A stretch of DNA of 64,000 nucleotides from Cohnella fermenti (GTDB lineage: Bacteria; Bacillota; Bacilli; Paenibacillales; Paenibacillaceae). This document shows positions 63,131 through 64,000 of this stretch, piece after piece. Each line of letters begins with the position of its first letter. Position 1 is the first letter of the stretch. The notes under the pieces are model-generated. The model was not told the origin of the DNA and did no database searches. It was given only the letters and a program-made list of their open reading frames with translations. Location: assembly GCF_004801405.1 (NCBI RefSeq), contig NZ_SSOB01000005.1, positions 1 to 64,000 on the forward strand, given 5' to 3'. A program made the position numbers and the translations under genes.

Positions 63131-64000
63131 CTAAGCTCCCACCGGCTTGCCGACCAGCAGCTTGATCAATTGCCCCCGGCCCTTCACCTCGAGCTTGCGG
63201 TAGATGGAGCTGACGTGCTTCTTCACCGTAATCTCGCTGACGTACAGCTCGGCCGCAATCTCGAGGTTGGTCAGCCCGTCGAGGATAAGCCCGGCGATCT
63301 CCTGCTCCCGGCTCGTCAGCTTGTCGCCCGCGCTCCCCGGCACCGCCAGCTTGCTCGGATAGCCGCCTCTCTGCAGCAGGAACTCGAGGTACTTCTCCAG
63401 CTTCTCTCCCCGCGTATCGAGCACGTACGTCGGCGTCGGCGTTCGCCCGTCATAGTTGCAGTGAACAACGCCGGGCACAACCTGGAAGCCGACCTCCTGG
63501 TGGCTTACGCTGAAGAAGGGCAAGGGCGGCGGCGAAGCGACAAAAATCCCCCCCGAGCACATATAAGAGAAGATCAAATACATCGCCTCTGCGATCAGAT
63601 CCTGATTGCGCCAGTCGGCGATGTCGATCGTCCGGATGAACCATCCGGCTTGGCCGGGAGGAGCGACGTTCAAGAGCTTGCGCTCTGCCGCGGTCAGCGA
63701 GTCCAGATACGGGCCCGCGAACGGATCGGCGCGCAGATACGCCAACGTAGCCGAATGAATCGGGACGATCGCGGCCACGCCGATCACCTCGCCTTCCGAC
63801 GATCGCAGCAGCTTGACCGCCTGCCGGTCCAGCTCGATCAGAGCGCGCAGGTCCACCTGCTTGACCGTCAGCTTCATCTCCTCTTCGCCGGCGAAGTCCT
63901 CGTGACGTTCGTCCGTCTCCGGATCGAACACCGAGAATTCCAGCGGCGTCGCTTGCTCTCCTCTTCGGCGCAAGTACTCTTCGCCTTCCTCGATATCCGC
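63131..64000 (-). CDS. LuxR-family transcriptional regulator (5' end outside window)
   Basis: The frame is open from the stop at 63131 through the window edge at 64000 (at least 289 residues), so the N-terminus is missing; a TTG at 63973 inside it has no RBS and is unlikely to be the start. The last ~65 residues are a LuxR/GerE helix-turn-helix: KLTSREQEIAGLILDGLTNL, EIAAELYVSEITVKKHVSSI and YRKLEVKGRGQLIKLL. The part before it (FVASPPPLPFFSVSHQEVGFQVVPGVVH) is mixed alpha/beta and not recognised; no receiver domain is visible in what is present. Followed by array 3 and a strong terminator. Confidence 0.85.
   Translation of the reverse strand, partial: ADIEEGEEYLRRRGEQATPLEFSVFDPETDERHEDFAGEEEMKLTVKQVDLRALIELDRQAVKLLRSSEGEVIGVAAIVPIHSATLAYLRADPFAGPYLDSLTAAERKLLNVAPPGQAGWFIRTIDIADWRNQDLIAEAMYLIFSYMCSGGIFVASPPPLPFFSVSHQEVGFQVVPGVVHCNYDGRTPTPTYVLDTRGEKLEKYLEFLLQRGGYPSKLAVPGSAGDKLTSREQEIAGLILDGLTNLEIAAELYVSEITVKKHVSSIYRKLEVKGRGQLIKLLVGKPVGA

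Overview
The window reads as chromosome of a spore-forming, GC-rich Gram-positive of the Paenibacillaceae (Paenibacillus/Cohnella-like). The support is a ger-type germinant-receptor operon, three giant S-layer-homology (SLH) surface proteins, YesM/YesN two-component pairs beside Lpl-type sugar ABC transporters, several glycoside hydrolases, and strong AGGAGG-type ribosome binding sites. No rRNA, tRNA or CRISPR array is visible. The window starts inside an IS110-type transposase remnant and ends inside a LuxR-type regulator gene.

Layout. 1-740: 3' part of an IS110-family transposase. 967-15012 (-): a 4681-residue secreted protein with N-terminal SLH domains, about 24 beta-sandwich repeats and a C-terminal region of nearly 2000 residues made of helical repeats; it has its own terminator. 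15481-18443 (-): a 7TM-type histidine kinase translationally coupled to a response regulator with a SARP/BTAD-like output. Divergent from it, 18538-22652 (+): germination operon gerA-gerC-2TM small subunit-gerB. 22791-24817 (+): a c-di-GMP-I riboswitch leading an EAL - unknown - CBS/GGDEF operon, with overlapping or nearly overlapping genes. 24872-26340: non-coding, with an array of fifteen 51-bp repeats. 26458-28821 (-) GH3 beta-glucosidase, divergent from an AraC-type regulator (28938-30203) and followed by a chemoreceptor (30393-32369).

32535-45758 (-) is a carbohydrate locus: sensor kinase (YesM-like), AraC-type response regulator (YesN-like), two permeases, solute-binding lipoprotein, then a 2053-residue beta-helix enzyme-like protein with discoidin-like domains and C-terminal SLH anchors. 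45981-52447 (-) is a second sugar locus: binding lipoprotein, two permeases, a cytosolic GH78-like enzyme, and a secreted GH5 with a ricin-type lectin domain. Neither locus encodes an ATPase, so a shared MsmX-type ATPase is likely. 53057-54019 (+) is an iron-siderophore-type binding lipoprotein behind a good promoter and Fur-like box. 54091-62616 (-) is a third SLH giant (2841 aa) with a beta-propeller-like region. 63131-64000 (-) is a partial LuxR-type regulator.

The least explained signals are: (1) three intergenic arrays of tandem repeats with the same 51-52-bp period, the same AATGT...GG head and array-specific inverted repeats; (2) the helical-repeat half of the 4681-residue protein; (3) the unknown 117-residue protein between a c-di-GMP phosphodiesterase and a CBS-GGDEF protein, with an apparent RBS-sequestering helix in the riboswitch leader; (4) a 40-bp conserved element found twice in inverted orientation about 10 kb apart.
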